This document shows, in pieces, positions 42,133-54,348 of a stretch of DNA of 64,000 bases. The stretch spans positions 11,674,001 through 11,738,000 of the forward strand of contig BSBN01001807.1 of the NCBI GenBank assembly GCA_027924645.1. Direction: 5' to 3'. Below the pieces are notes generated by a model. The model saw only the letters and a program-made list of their open reading frames with translations. It did not search any database and was not told the origin of the DNA. The position numbers and the translations under genes are program-made. This DNA comes from Cunninghamia lanceolata. Its lineage: Eukaryota; Streptophyta; Pinopsida; Cupressales; Cupressaceae. Position 1 is the stretch's first letter; every line of letters begins with the position of its first letter.

Positions 42133-42285
42133 TACTTTACAATTTTTTACGGATACAACATAATTAAGTGGTATACCCAAATGATGCAAAGCAACTTCCC
42201 TAGTTCTAGAGAACAAAGCAAAGATATTAATCCCCTTTAGATAAATAGGCTTCAAAATAGAAACATGGTATCCTATAATGAATAA
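42133..42285. repeat. Dispersed repeat, copy 1
   Basis: Similar to 44623-44768 in the same orientation: shared gatacaacataat, acccaaatgatgcaaag, cccctttag and ggtatcctat. Both contain small indels. Family unknown. No protein motif. Confidence 0.6.
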
Positions 42286-43203
42286 ATTCCCATACCAAAA
42301 TGAAAAATAGTAGGGAAAATATGGAAAAGAAGTAATTTGTAGACAAACTCATAGTCTTCTTGAGCACTCTTCTATGATTATTACCAAGTTGTGCTTCAAT
42401 GCTATATGCATTGTGGATGATGACCCTATTAACAAATCCCACATCCACTTCTGATGTGTGACATTACTGCACTCTATTTTAGGTTTAACGCATTCATATT
42501 CCTTCCCTTGTGCACCTCACTTGTAGATTCATCCCCCTAAACTATTTCTACTTGAAATTGTCTATGACTTATGTATTTGGTTTTTATCAATCCTTTATTT
42601 ACCTCTTTTTTTCTTTTATGTCATTTTCTTCTCTAATGTAACTTGTACTTTCAAGTCCAATTGGCATAATTTGGTTGCATGCATATAATACAAATTTCAT
42701 TTATAATGCATTGGAGTTGTCCTATAATAACTCAAAAGAAGAAGATGAAGCCCAAGCAAGGCATATAGAAAAGGATCTACTACAGAACAAGTACAAAAAC
42801 AATTCTGAAGTCGGATCTAGATTACTATCATCAATAAATATAATTGTATTAGATATTATATATTATATATAAAATAAGTATAATTAGTTATAAATAAATA
42901 TTGATATTAAATATATAATATATTTTGTATGGTATATATATTACTATGTAAGGTTCTCGCTACATGGCAACTCAGTCCAAATATAAATTTGAATTCGCCT
43001 ACAAAGAGAGGAAAACAATAAAAGTTCATTTTGTTTATGAAAATTGTTATTGAAGATGCTTGTATCGAAACAAAAATGGGTCATATGGACAATGAGATTC
43101 ACATCATTCACATAGATGACCAAGAAGTTGGAAGTTAGAAACATGTCCAACTAAGGTTACCTTGATTTTCTTGGATCATTTTATGACAATGCCAATTGTT
43201 GAT
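42286..43203. other. Intergenic AT-rich DNA, no feature seen
   Basis: Short ORFs only, with no motifs. Confidence 0.6.
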
Positions 43204-43322
43204 AGAGAAAGCACTCTCTCTCCCTCCCTCTCTCTCTCTCCCACTTCATGTCTCTATATCTCCCTCTCCTTTCTTCTTCTCTCTCTTTCTCTCTTACTCT
43301 ATATCTCTTTTCCTCTCTCTTA
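43204..43322. repeat. CT-rich microsatellite
   Basis: A run of CTCTCTCC/CTTTCT units. A complementary AG-rich run lies at about 43800-43880, and another CT-rich run with (GT)n at 44388-44500. The last two bracket the copia gag inverted repeat. Confidence 0.85.
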
Positions 43323-43892
43323 AAATACCAAAATTAAACACCTAATATGCGAAAGAGATGTAAAGTTAAATGCATAAAGAGAGATACACAACATCTCTTC
43401 AAAAGAATGATGGCTTGTATCTCCACATGACATACCCACATAAAAAAAAAAAATTAGAAAGAAAAATATAATGCGTAACATCAAAAGAGTCACATTTTCC
43501 ACATTTCACTATTTCAAGGAACTAAATGAAGGGGAAGGACCATGGTAACCCAACTACCTTTCAAGGAAGCAAACAAACAAGCATAAGGGACATAGTCAAT
43601 CTCTAACTAACATGCTAAATAGGATAAGTAGCACCATACACCTACTTAATCTTCATCCTTTAGAACACATCTAAAAACATATAACATTAACCAACCATGT
43701 TTGCTTGTGTTGGAATACTCTATTTGCTCCATTTGAAGATATAATGAAATTCTCGTATTTGTAAAATGAGTTGTTATGAGGAGAATCCCAAGCAAAAGAG
43801 AAATAGAGAGCTAGAGAGGGAGACGAATAAATATATAGAGTGGTGGAGACCTAGAGAGAGAGAGATCTCAGAGAGAGGAAGTGTGAGTTCAG

Positions 43893-44215
43893 TAGGTAAA
43901 ACTTTGAGTTGTGGAAATTAAAGGTTGAAGATCTTTTAGTGGAGAGGGGTCAACAGATCATAAGAATTGTTGCAATCAATTTTCTACCATCAGCAATGGA
44001 TCAAAATGAATGGAACAAGTTGGATAGAAGAGATATATCTACTATTAGGTTGTGTCTTTGTAATTCAATCTTGATTAATGTTTTAGTTAAAAACATTGGT
44101 AAGAGTTTACGAGATTAAATTATTGCATTATATCAAACTAAGTGTCTTGTAAATAAGTTATTTTTCAAAAGAATTTTGTATTCTTTAAAGATGCATGAAG
44201 GAGACTTTGTAGCCA
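43893..44215 (+). pseudogene. Copia gag (UBN2-type) fragment
   Basis: The reading gives NFELWKLKVEDLLVER, then NEWNKLDRRDISTIRLCL and, after a stop, YQTKCLVNKLF…LKMHEGDFV. This is the conserved order of the Ty1/copia gag N-terminal domain (W-x-K-x-K, W…D…I-R-L, Y…L…L…L-x-M-x-E-G). An open piece covers 43909-44118. No LTR is linked to it. Confidence 0.6.
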
Positions 44216-44386
44216 AACATTTAAAGAACACAAATTTATTTTTAAAAATAACATATTTACAAGACATTTAGTTTGATACAATGCAATATTTTTTTCTCAT
44301 AAACTCATAGCAATATTTTGAACTAAAACATTCATCAAGCCTGTATTAAAAAGGCAACATAATAGTAGATCTATCTCTTCTATCCA
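44021..44386. repeat. Inverted repeat of copia gag pieces
   Basis: 44021-44190 and 44218-44386 are diverged reverse complements around a centre near 44204. Both arms are gag sequence, so this is a head-to-head duplication and not a classical foldback transposon. The outer sides are AG- and CT-rich microsatellites, which extends the potential hairpin. Confidence 0.7.
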
Positions 44387-44622
44387 ATCTCTCTCTCTCA
44401 AATTAGTTTCTAATTCTCTCTCTCTATTCACCCCTCTATATATGTGTGTGTGTGTGTGCCTCTCTCTTTCTATCTTTTTGTCCCTCTCTATCTCACTGTT
44501 TTGGTTGAGTGGAGTTGATGAATCTAGATCATGTCCTTCATATCGCATGTACTGGTTGTTCATCCACTTACAATAACTTTATAAATTAGTGAATGTTCTA
44601 GCTCTTCCTATCTCCATTTTTT

Positions 44623-44768
44623 GTAGATACAACATAATAATTGAGTGGCATACCCAAATGATGCAAAGTAACTTATGCAACCCCAATTCTAGAGAAAAAA
44701 TAAAGGATATTTGTCCCCTTTAGAAAAATAGGCTTTAAAACAAAAAGATGGTATCCTATGATGACCAA
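44623..44768. repeat. Dispersed repeat, copy 2
   Basis: Direct partner of 42133-42285. It directly precedes the third copia gag copy. Confidence 0.6.
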
Positions 44769-44804
44769 TTTTACATCTATGGAACATGTTTTAAATGTTT
44801 TGTT

Positions 44805-44991
44805 ACAAAGTCTCCTTCATGAATCTTTAAAGAATGCAAATTTCTTTTTAAAAATAACTTATTTACAAGACATTTAGTTTGATATAATGCAATATTTTTT
44901 TCTCATAAAATTGTAGCAATATTTTGAACTAAAACATTATTTAAGCCTAAATTAAAAATACAACCTAATAGTAGATCTATCTCTTCTATCC
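44805..44991 (-). pseudogene. Third copia gag fragment copy
   Basis: Direct copy of 44218-44386 and reverse complement of 44021-44214, extending slightly further (acaaagtctccttcatg). Interrupted reading frame. Confidence 0.6.
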
Positions 44992-45566
44992 CTCCTTGTC
45001 TTTCTCTAGCTCTCTCTATGGCTGACCTACACTCATCCCCTAGGCCTATGTTGTTACTCTACCTTGCCTTGCAAATTTTAAATGTTGTGGTGGGAATGTT
45101 TTAAATTATTCACTCTACCCACCATATTATAACCTTGTGCTTTATACTTTGTTGGCTCATTGACTAGTCTAACCCATTGCCCTTTTGACTAAGGCACGTG
45201 CTTGAAGGTTTTAATGCCACTATTACACAGTGGCATCCCTTGCAAGATGGCCTTACATGGTGGCCACTTCTACTTCTTTGTGAGCCCTTTCTCTTCTAGA
45301 TTTCACTTGATGGTCACATGGCAACAATGATATCATGTAGTGTGGTCCTCCTTGAGAGTGTAATCTGGTCTAGACTAACATACTTGGTAAATTTTGCTAT
45401 GTGTCTTACTAGAAAGAAAAACCTGAACTACATGGTCCACACTTGCCACCTGATATGATATACATGTATACATAACATAAAGAAAGAAACTTTGAATATC
45501 ATGCCTTCGTTTAGCTCCAAGCTAGGAAAAATAAAATTAGATAATAATGAGTGTTATTTGGTGTGA
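44992..45566. other. Intergenic, no feature seen
   Basis: No recognised gene or repeat. Confidence 0.55.
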
Positions 45567-45818
45567 TTGAGAATGATCTTCTCTATGATGGGCACAAGCC
45601 TTAAGTTGGTTCCTGTTGGTTTAGTGGTTGCTCTTACTGCACAAGATATACGTTTTGAGAAGAGTTTCAAGCAATTGGGAGATTACCTAAATAATATAAG
45701 AAAGTTGTCAAAACTAGATGCTCACATGGTTAGCGAAAACCCCGTTCTTGTTAGTGGTTTGAGTAGTTTGAAAGGTGAATTAGATAAAGCAATAGTTTAT
45801 ATTTGTTTCTTATACTGA
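45567..45818 (+). pseudogene. Possible remnant of a U-box E3 ligase (PUB44-like) N-terminus
   Basis: The 83-codon open piece contains VVALTAQDIRFEKSFKQL, a gap, LSKLDAHMVSENPVL, then LKGELDKAIVYIC. This resembles the helical N-terminal domain of plant U-box/ARM proteins of the SAUL1/PUB44 type, from memory only. No U-box or ARM repeats follow, so it would be a dead fragment. It could be chance. Confidence 0.3.
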
Positions 45819-46879
45819 ATGTGAATCCATATGTTAGAAGAGGATATTAAATTTTTGTAGTAGTAGGGAATGGAGGGACATCCAATGCTTAGAGGAGGAT
45901 GACATAACATCCACCAATGGCTATCTTAATGCACTAGAAAAGCTTTTGGAAATAATAGATCCTCTTGACTATGCAAGATTCGATAGCCAGACATGTTTGC
46001 ACCATGCCTTGTTCAATCAGAAATATGGTACGAAGAGGGGAGACTCGCCCTTGTTGTTACAAATGCTTGAGAGCATTACATCAACTATAATTAACTTTTG
46101 CACAATTTGGGGGTGGCCTCCTCCTCTCACCACCTCATGCAAAGCATTGTTCTCATGTTTATTTTGAGATCTCAAGAATGTATGCCTTTGTTCTTCATTT
46201 CTTGCTTCTTTATCTAATTTTTCATTGATGAGTTGAAAGAAATTCCATTAAAGTGGGAATAAGCAATTAGGCACAACTACTGGGTAGGCAAGCCGATCAC
46301 ATTTAAATAACCGAGAAAATTGGAAGCTGAGGCTGTTAATTAATATATAAATCTGGAATCAACTACATTTAAATGACATGAGACTTTTTCTAACATGATT
46401 TTTTTCCTGGTATGAGAATAACCAACTTTTCGATGATGAAAATTTGAAAATGGCATACAAAAAATGCAGAAAAAAATAGCAAAATACAAAACCTGACAAT
46501 CAAAAAATCAAATGACAGATGGTTGAGATCATTTCAATCGTCTTGCAAGACGTATAAGAAACTCTCCACCATTGATCTTCCGCCCCAGGCCTCTCTTTGC
46601 CATAGGGAACACCTTCAACGTAATTAGTTCAAATATATTTTTATTATTTAATTAATCTTATTTATTAAAGTGTGGTTTTTCAATGAGGGTGCAATTAAGT
46701 GGTAAAGATGAATTATTTTTATTAAATTACAAGAAACTTATGTTTATAAATGTAACACATGTACCTAGTGGCTAGTTCCTAACATTGTAATATGTTTAAA
46801 AAATAATTTATTTGATTATGCTTCAATAATTTAGTTAAGAAATACATTTTTTTAATGAACATTCCCATTATTCTATATA
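45819..46879. other. Intergenic, nothing recognised
   Basis: Contains the 73-codon open stretch 45946-46167 without recognised motif. The rest is AT-rich. Confidence 0.5.
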
Positions 46880-48832
46880 TAAAATTAAAAAATGTACAAT
46901 ATCCACAAAAAAGGGATGGGTGGATAACAAATCACACCCTAAAGTCTTAACAGGCCCTATGGCCAAAACAAAGATGATAACAAAGGGTGAAGCCCAAAAA
47001 CATTAAGTTGCTAAAGCAGTAGCAACATAAGGTAGATCTTGATCATCGGGATTATTCCCCCATACATCAACAAGGATAGAATCATCTATCGGCTCCCAAC
47101 TAGAGAGAGCACCATCATCTTCAGGATTATCCTCCACTGGTTGGCACAGACAAGAGAGATAACAAATTGGAGACATGGGAATTTATCAGAGCTAGGCCAA
47201 CCATCAACTTGATGCCCATGAGAAGAGGTTGATGGATGCCTAGAGGGCTGCAACCAACCATGAGTGGCAAAGTCGCGAGAAGGCTGAGATTGAGCCCCAT
47301 GGGAGTGGAAGCCACAGACTCAGTCTTTCCTAGTAGAATGGCTATGCCCATGCCTTTAACCTCTATGTGGACAGGTGGAATATGGTAAAATTGTGGCCAC
47401 AATGCAAGGGGCATTTCCCCTGTGATCCAATAATTCTTGAAGATAAGTGACCTCAAGTGCAACTTTGCAAGCTTGCACATGAATTTGCATTAACACATTA
47501 GAGCAAACCATAGCTTTAGTGTATAGAGAGAAATGAACATCTGCAATGCAATTGGAAACCAAGGTAGCATTTCTATCTTTCCAAATACTTAATATAATCT
47601 CCATCCTGAAAGCATGTCAGATTTGGGTGTACTTATACAGGAGGTTAGGCCAGTCTCTCAGTAGAACCATATGCCAAGAGAAGGGGCAGACCAAAATGAC
47701 TAAAAAACTCATGAATCCAGTTCTAAGATTCTTGATCCCGGGGGCAAAACCAAAATAAATGCTTGAGGCTCTCGAGTTGTCTATAGAAAGGACAATGAGG
47801 GCAATGAATACCCATATGGATGAGTCAAGCCCCCATCAAGAGCCCTTGGTAAAGAATGCACCAGATAAAATGAGCCAACTTGGGTTCCAACACAATAGAC
47901 CAAATACACTGGAACCGGCGATGCCAAGTTCCAAAAGAGGATTGAAGCTGACAACGATGGTTGAGCTGCTCCACCATGGGAAGATGTGGTGAAATCTACA
48001 AATAGCCTTTGTGAGGTCTGTAACTTTTGAAAAAGGTATCTAGGTACCACTTCCAATCCTTTCACCAAGGTTTGAGGGATCAAACCCCAATTTTGTGAAT
48101 CATCAGAGGGGGAATAGTGTCAATAACAGCCTGAAAAGTCTCCTGGTCTTGATTGGTAAGCTTGAATTCAGGTCAAGGTAATAAATACTTAGTGGCCCTA
48201 TGAACAAAATTGGGTAGCACCCACACTTCATGTTTGAAAAAACGTAGAGCATGGATCCAAGGAATTTTAGCCATAGGCTGACCTTGAGAACTAAGAACAA
48301 GAGACCACCAAATAGATTGTTGATTAATGGATAAGCCATTACAGAAGTCATCACCCACCCATTGAAGCCAAGGCTTAATGGCTTCACAGTCCCTCCAAAT
48401 ATTTTTGATGACAAAAGTACCCCGAATAGTGATGGGCTCCCACATGGTAAGGGGTGTGCCCATGTCCAAGCCTTTCCAAGCAGAACGTCTTGAATGGAAT
48501 CTCATACTAATGTAGTGGTGGATAAGAATTTTCCAAGCTTCATTGCCTTCAAGGGCTCTAATGACCCATTTGGTACAAAGTGCAATGCCCTATCACTGTA
48601 TATAAATGATGACAAGCCCCCAACTTCATGGGGAAGGTAACAATACTCCCAAGCAACACAATGGAAGCCTTCGTGCCCATCGCTAGAAGCCCAAAGAAAG
48701 TCTCTGAGAATCTTATCAATCTTAGAGTAGGAGGCCTTAGAAGGGACCCAACAAGAAGAATAGTAAACATGTGTGGCGGTGACCACTTTAGAATAAATCT
48801 AAAATTTACCATCCAAAGAGAGAGGCTTGGTT
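46880..48832 (-). mobile_element. LINE-D: L1-type LINE fragment (ORF2 3' part), cut by Copia-E
   Basis: Minus-strand pieces give KIDKILRDFLWASSDGHEGF and AWEYCYLPHEVGGL (48786-48502). This is the region after the RT that is conserved in plant L1 LINEs. Next come a W-K-rich stretch (48505-48103), PRYLFQKLQ, and a CPHCPFY…HLFWFC-type zinc-binding segment (near 47800). Frames are broken throughout. It ends in AT-rich sequence near 46880. Its 5' part stops abruptly at the Copia-E boundary (48833) and should resume beyond the right edge. Confidence 0.7.
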
Positions 48833-51743
48833 TGATGGTGATAGTTTGTCATTGATGTCAAAAGGTATTGAGAGAGTTGAGTTGTTGTGCATCTTCACAA
48901 GGTATCATCAGGGTTGCAAGACTGACACAGGTTGTTAGTGATCATGCATTTCACAGTTGTTCACTTATGACAGGAATTAATCAAGAGTCGTTCACTCAAT
49001 CTTGATAAGTGTGTATCTTTCATATAGTGTGGTGTCTTCAAAGATGTAGTAGCAGTATGTGGCAGGAATCAAGTTGTTTGATGGTAAGTTGCAGTGCATT
49101 TATGTTTTCTATGCTTCTTGTTCTTCTTGGTCATTTCTTCACACAAGATGTTGAGTTGATGCAAGTTGTTGGACTCAGTTGATAATGGCCACCATCTCAA
49201 GTTTATGAAAGGAGATTTGCTCTTGCACAAGCTTATGGTGGTCACATTGATTGTGACGAAATCATAGTATCTTGGTTGCTCTTGGTCAGGATTATGTCAT
49301 GCTTACCTCAGGTTGCTTCATTGTATTGTCTTCAAGGAGTATAATGCCTTCATGATTATCTTGTGCTCACAAAGTTGATTATGATCAAAGTTTTCATAAT
49401 TTATATGAGAACATAAGTTTGTTGTTTTGATGACATGATGGTGTTGTTTCATGGTTGGGTCAGGTGATGCAAATGGTTTATGAAAGCAGGAAGTGTTTAT
49501 ATCATTAGATTCAGTCATGTTCATAGGTGTTTCTTCAAATGTCATGAGTGAAAGATATTCAACAATTGTTGTGATGGAACATGACTTTATAAATGGTGCA
49601 TAACTGTGATGATGAAGCAAGTGGATGTCAAAGGAGGTAAATTACATACTTTACTGGAATTTTGTATCATGTTGAAAGATCATCAGTGGATCCTTATTAG
49701 AAGATGATATAATCATGGAGGAACAAATTCACTAAAATCCTAATCTCATCTTGCTTTGAAAATGCTTTAAGATCCATATTCACCTTAATTGTTGCTTAAT
49801 TGTTCTAATCAGTCGATGACTTGTTAATGCAAGTCATATCACTAATGTTTACCTCCTAAAGGGTATTTGAGACACAAGCTTTACCGGTTGCTTCACCTAT
49901 TTCCACCTCCTACATCTGTTAATAAAGTCTTTGTTAAAAGGTTGAAAGCATCAGATGTTTTTGATGGACACGAATTGCTCATTGAAAAAGGCATCAAAAA
50001 TTATATACAAGATATGCCTTGTAAAGTGGAGCACTAGATCGTGTTTTAAGGAAATTAAACATAGCTTTATGAAGCCCGAAAAAAAAAATGGAGGTCTCTA
50101 TTTATTTTTGACTGAGCATTAAATTCAAACGGTGGCAGCAATCGGTTTTGTTTAAATGTTTTGAAAGAGCCAAAAAGCATTTCAAATGTTATATAGCCCA
50201 ATGCCTTGGAGAGGTGAACTCAAAGATTCGAATGGTTTAAGAACATAAGTATCATATTCGAAGGAGAGATAGTTTATGAAATTGCATTTGAAGATTTTAA
50301 AAATGAAACTAGTATGGCCATCGAATTATTTTCTAAGAAGCATAGTATATATGTTTTAAGAAGCCCGATTAATATTAAAAGACTTTGGATTTAAAAAAAA
50401 GGGCATCGAATGTTTCTTTTATATAAAGCTTTTTACATGAAAAGCTTCTTTTAGAAATTTCTTAAAAGGAGATCATATTATTCAAAAGTTTTTTTTAAGG
50501 ATTCATAAAATTAGAAATTTTCTATTTTCTTCGTGGGATCATATGGAGATGATAAAAGGGATTTAAGGAGTCTTTAGAAATTTTATTATTTTGGAAATTA
50601 TTTTTTGAGAGAAAGTGTTTAAAGAATGTGAAGAGTTTTTTTAAGTAAATTTCTTTTGGAGAACTTGAAGAGATGAAGGTATAGAGGATTTGAAAATCAT
50701 GGAATGAATTTTTTTTTAAGAATGTTTATTTCTTGGAGAAGTTGTCTTTTGTCTTTTTATTGGAGCATGTTGAAAAGATTTTTTGAGATGAAATTTTTAT
50801 ATTGGAATTTTTATTAGATGGAAGAGGAATGTGAAAGAGAGATGAAATATTTGATGCAGAAGATGAATAGTTTTTCAAAAAGGAAGAATAAGAAAGGATT
50901 CTTCTTTTTATATTTTTGTGTATTATTTTGTAGGTGTACTATGTGATTGGGTTGTTGAAGATCAGAGATGTAGGATTGAAATTTCTTTTAAAAGAAAATA
51001 CAGATGAGTCATGATATTGTAAATGGAAGATCATGTTTTGAATATGAGCAGAGTGATGAAGAGTTTGCAAATATAATCAGATGATGAGGTGATATTGTGT
51101 GTGGAGATGTGGATCAATATGGAGTGTTGTAAAGGTGCATAAAAGGAGTTATTTTGTATGGTCTTGACTTGAAAATCAAATAGGAGGTATAAGGGTGTAT
51201 GATGAGACACAGGTTGTATAATGGTACAAATCAGATTGTGTTACAATTATTTCTTGCACATCTTATTTTGTGTTCTAATGATGGGGATTGGTTTGCCAGT
51301 GAGGCCTTGTATTAGCCAGTGAGGTTTGTAGGTCAGTGAGACTTATTTGTTTGTCAGTGAGGTATATCAGTGTAGGAAGTGGGTGCTTCTATTTGGTATT
51401 GGAGTTGGTGCTCTATAAGGAGTTGGTGCTCCTAGATTCACTTTGTATAGCCAGTGAGGCATGTTTTTTCAATTAAGCCAGTGAGGCAGTTTTGGAGTGG
51501 TTTTTCTACCCCTAGAGGGTTTTCCACTCGTAGAAATCTTGTGTCATAATCTTCTCTCTGTGTGTATGATTTACTTATGAAGTTTTATTCTCTTTCTGCA
51601 TTCACAGTCATGTGCATATGTATTTGACAAATCAATGGTATCTTTCTCTCCTTGTGCTCTGAAAGTTAAAGTTTGTAAAAAGATTTAAAAATTCACATAA
51701 CACTGATTCACCCCCCCTCTCAGTGTTGTCCTTAACTCCTACA
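48833..51743 (+). repeat. Copia-E left LTR
   Basis: 2911 bp, TGATGGTGATAG…AACTCCTACA. It matches 61644-64000 with scattered differences of a few per cent by eye. The last 30 bases before the end include ttcaccccccctctcagt, shared with Copia-F LTR ends. ORFs within it are not coding. Confidence 0.92.
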
Positions 51744-51745
51744 AT

Positions 51746-51757
51746 TGGTATCAGAGC
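51746..51757 (+). promoter_or_regulatory. Copia-E primer-binding site (initiator tRNA-Met)
   Basis: TGGTATCAGAGC two bases after the LTR end. It is the standard plant copia primer site, complementary to initiator tRNA-Met. Confidence 0.9.
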
Positions 51758-51811
51758 TAGGTTCCCTTTTGCAGCTTAATCAGCTTGGGTAGGTCCTGTG
51801 TGTGGAGTTCA

Positions 51812-53192
51812 ATGGGTAAGTGCAGGAGAAATAAGAACATGAGAAATGTTAAGATTCATTCTGGTCAAAAGACATCATTCATATCAAATCCAGATGTTGA
51901 TATAAAGTCAGTTGATAAAGATGTTCTCCATGTTGAGTCTAATATTGTCTTAGAAGAAAAGGTTTCAGATGTTCCTTAGTTTGATGGTTCAAATTTTTCA
52001 GTTTGGTATGTTAGAATGCAAGTGTACTTATTCTCCTTAGGATATGATGTTTTAATGTCAGTTGAGAATGGTAATTCTACAAATAACAAAGAGGCTCTTA
52101 ATAAATGCAATCATATAGCCAAGAAGTTTATTTTATCTGGTTTATCTAATGATATTTCTTGTAAGGTTGTGCAGTGTGAAATAGCTCAGCATATCTAGAA
52201 AGAACTGATAAGAATTTATCAAGGTAATGATAAAGAGGACACTCTGGTGTGTGAAGAAAGTGGCAATGAAAGGAGACATTCAAATGAAGGAGTTGAAGTT
52301 CAAACCCAATCAGATTCAGAAGAAGCTAGCATCACAAGTGATGATGATCAGGGATATGATGAACAAGATTGTGAGATTGATATGGAAGGAGAGCTCAAGA
52401 ATTATAAGAATTATAGGGATATATATGCTCTAAGTGAGCTCAAGAATTATAAGAAGGAGAACCAGAAATTAATGTTGCAGCTGCAACAAGAAAGAGTTTT
52501 AAAAGACAAAGCTCTTACAGATCTTGAAGATGCTAGAAACCTGATTGTAGACTTGAAGAATCAAGCAAGTGAATCAGACAAATTGATTGTCAGTTTAAAA
52601 ATAGAAATTGAAGAAGCTAAGAGGATAGCTGATGTCTCAATATCTAACCTTGAAGTTGCAAGGATTAAGAATCTAAAACTAGAGAGTGATATTATCAATC
52701 TAAGAAAAGAGTATGATGGTCTCAAAGCTTTATCTAAGAAGTATAAGGAGTTTGAACAAAGCACAAGCAAGCTACATAAGATGCTTGGTAAACAAAAACT
52801 ATATGGAGACACTACTGGACTTGGTTTTGAAGAAGGAGAATATTCAAAAGCTAGAGAGACTCCCAGAAAGAAGATTGATTTGAATGTTGCCACTGAAAAC
52901 AAAATGCATAATCAAAGAAGAAGAAATTTCAGAAAAAGTGCTCCTGTTAGACAAGCATACATGTATAGGTATAACTATTCATTTAATGGTTATTGTTATA
53001 CTTGTAATCAATTTGGACACAAAGCAATTGTTTGCAAAAGGAATACTGACATTATTTGTTACAAGTGCAATAATGTTGGACATATACAAAGAAATTGTAA
53101 AAGATATGATTCTGCATGGAAGTTTAACATATGTTCTCAAAGGTACTATCAGTCATCTGACTGTAATATAGTTTGTTACAATTGCAACTCTC
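51812..53192 (+). pseudogene. Copia-E gag, 5' part
   Basis: A single frame (from ATG 51812) with TAG at 51977-51979 and 52196-52198 and no frameshift. Just after the first stop is the gag signature FDGSNFSVWYVRMQVYL. Next come an acidic linker and a long coiled coil (about 52380-52790). Then two complete CX2CX4HX4C knuckles (about 52993-53034 and 53056-53100) and the first half of a third, where Copia-F begins. The capsid would package RNA; the stops indicate a dead copy. Confidence 0.85.
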
Positions 53193-54283
53193 TGTTGGCA
53201 AGAGACACTATATGGATTCATGGTTGTTGTCATTGATGGCAACAAAGGTCATCCCACATATCCGCAAGTCATAATGTGTCTCTACCGGAAGTCAGAATAA
53301 AGATTGTTGTGGTCCAGTGAACAAGAACAGAGCATGTGGCAAGGTCCGACAGATTGATCCGGATCTCTCAGAGGAAGTGTCTTGGTGCAGTGCGGATTTG
53401 GGGAAGTCAAGAGGACTACCTTGAGTGGTATATTCCAAGGATTTAGCCTCCGGTGATGGACAAGGAGAAAGATATGAATAGTTGAGTACCGGATTCCTGA
53501 GAGACAGTGAAAACAGAGGAAGAACTGACTGACAGAGCATCAGACTACTTTCCGGATGTGTTACTATTGATGATAGAGGTTGTGAAGGCATGAATCATGT
53601 TTGGCCGACATGATTAATGATATCTACAAGTATATGCTTGATCCGCATTGCTTGGTGAGGAAGGATTCAGCCGACAGAACAAGAGTTTGTAAGAAACTAG
53701 ACTGTTCCGGATGCCGACTAGAAAGGTGATGAAATTACTTGTGCGGATATATATAGAGGATGGATTTAGTTGTGAAGGGTGTGATGGTGTGAAGATATAT
53801 GCGAATAAGTCCAGAACAGAGCAGAAGTAGCAAAAAGGATCCGGTATGTGAAAGATAGCAGAATAAAGAACAGAGGAAAGATGAAGTGCAGCAGATCAGT
53901 GTACTGAGCCTAACCGGAACTGAACTCCAGCATATGCAGATGCTTCCAATCAGTTCAAGATTGTGATTCTTATCACTTTGTAGACAGTGTGTCTTCTTGT
54001 AGGCAGTGGGCCTCTTGTGAGCAATGTGCTCGGGCAGTGAGCCCTAATTGGCAAGTGCCATTTTTGTAATCTCCTATTCTTCTAACAGAGAATAATTTTG
54101 GGTTAATCACCCCGTGGTTTTCTCCCTTAACAGGGTTTCCACGTCAAAAATACTGTGTTATGTGTTTCTTATTTCATGGTAATGTTTTTGTGTTTGATTC
54201 AATGCTGCATCAATTAATAAGAAAGTTCAATAAGGAAAATAATTAGGATAACTGATTCACCCCCCCCCTCTCAGTTATCAACA
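53193..54283 (+). repeat. Copia-F left LTR
   Basis: 1091 bp, TGTTGGCAAG…CAGTTATCAACA. A 99-codon antisense ORF (53591-53292) appears in both LTRs and is taken as a by-product. Most of its CpG dinucleotides lie in CCG/CGG contexts. Confidence 0.95.
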
Positions 54284-54285
54284 AT

Positions 54286-54297
54286 TGGTATTAGAGC
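54286..54297 (+). promoter_or_regulatory. Copia-F primer-binding site
   Basis: TGGTATTAGAGC two bases after the LTR. One base differs from the usual Met-tRNA site TGGTATCAGAGC (C to T). Confidence 0.85.
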
Positions 54298-54348
54298 TAA
54301 GTTCCTCCTAATAGAGCCTAACAGCTTGAGGAAGATCTGGGATTTCAA

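Noticed and set aside
43893..44386. Classical foldback (FT) transposon
   Set aside because: The arms are copia gag coding sequence and no terminal duplication was found, so a rearranged duplication is likelier.
49318..49620. 100-codon antisense ORF, repeated at 62128-62430
   Set aside because: Duplicated only because it is in both Copia-E LTRs; no protein motif and substitutions look neutral.
53292..53591. 99-codon antisense ORF, identical at 59596-59895
   Set aside because: Identical because it lies in the two LTRs of Copia-F; no motif, and a promoter for it is not evident.
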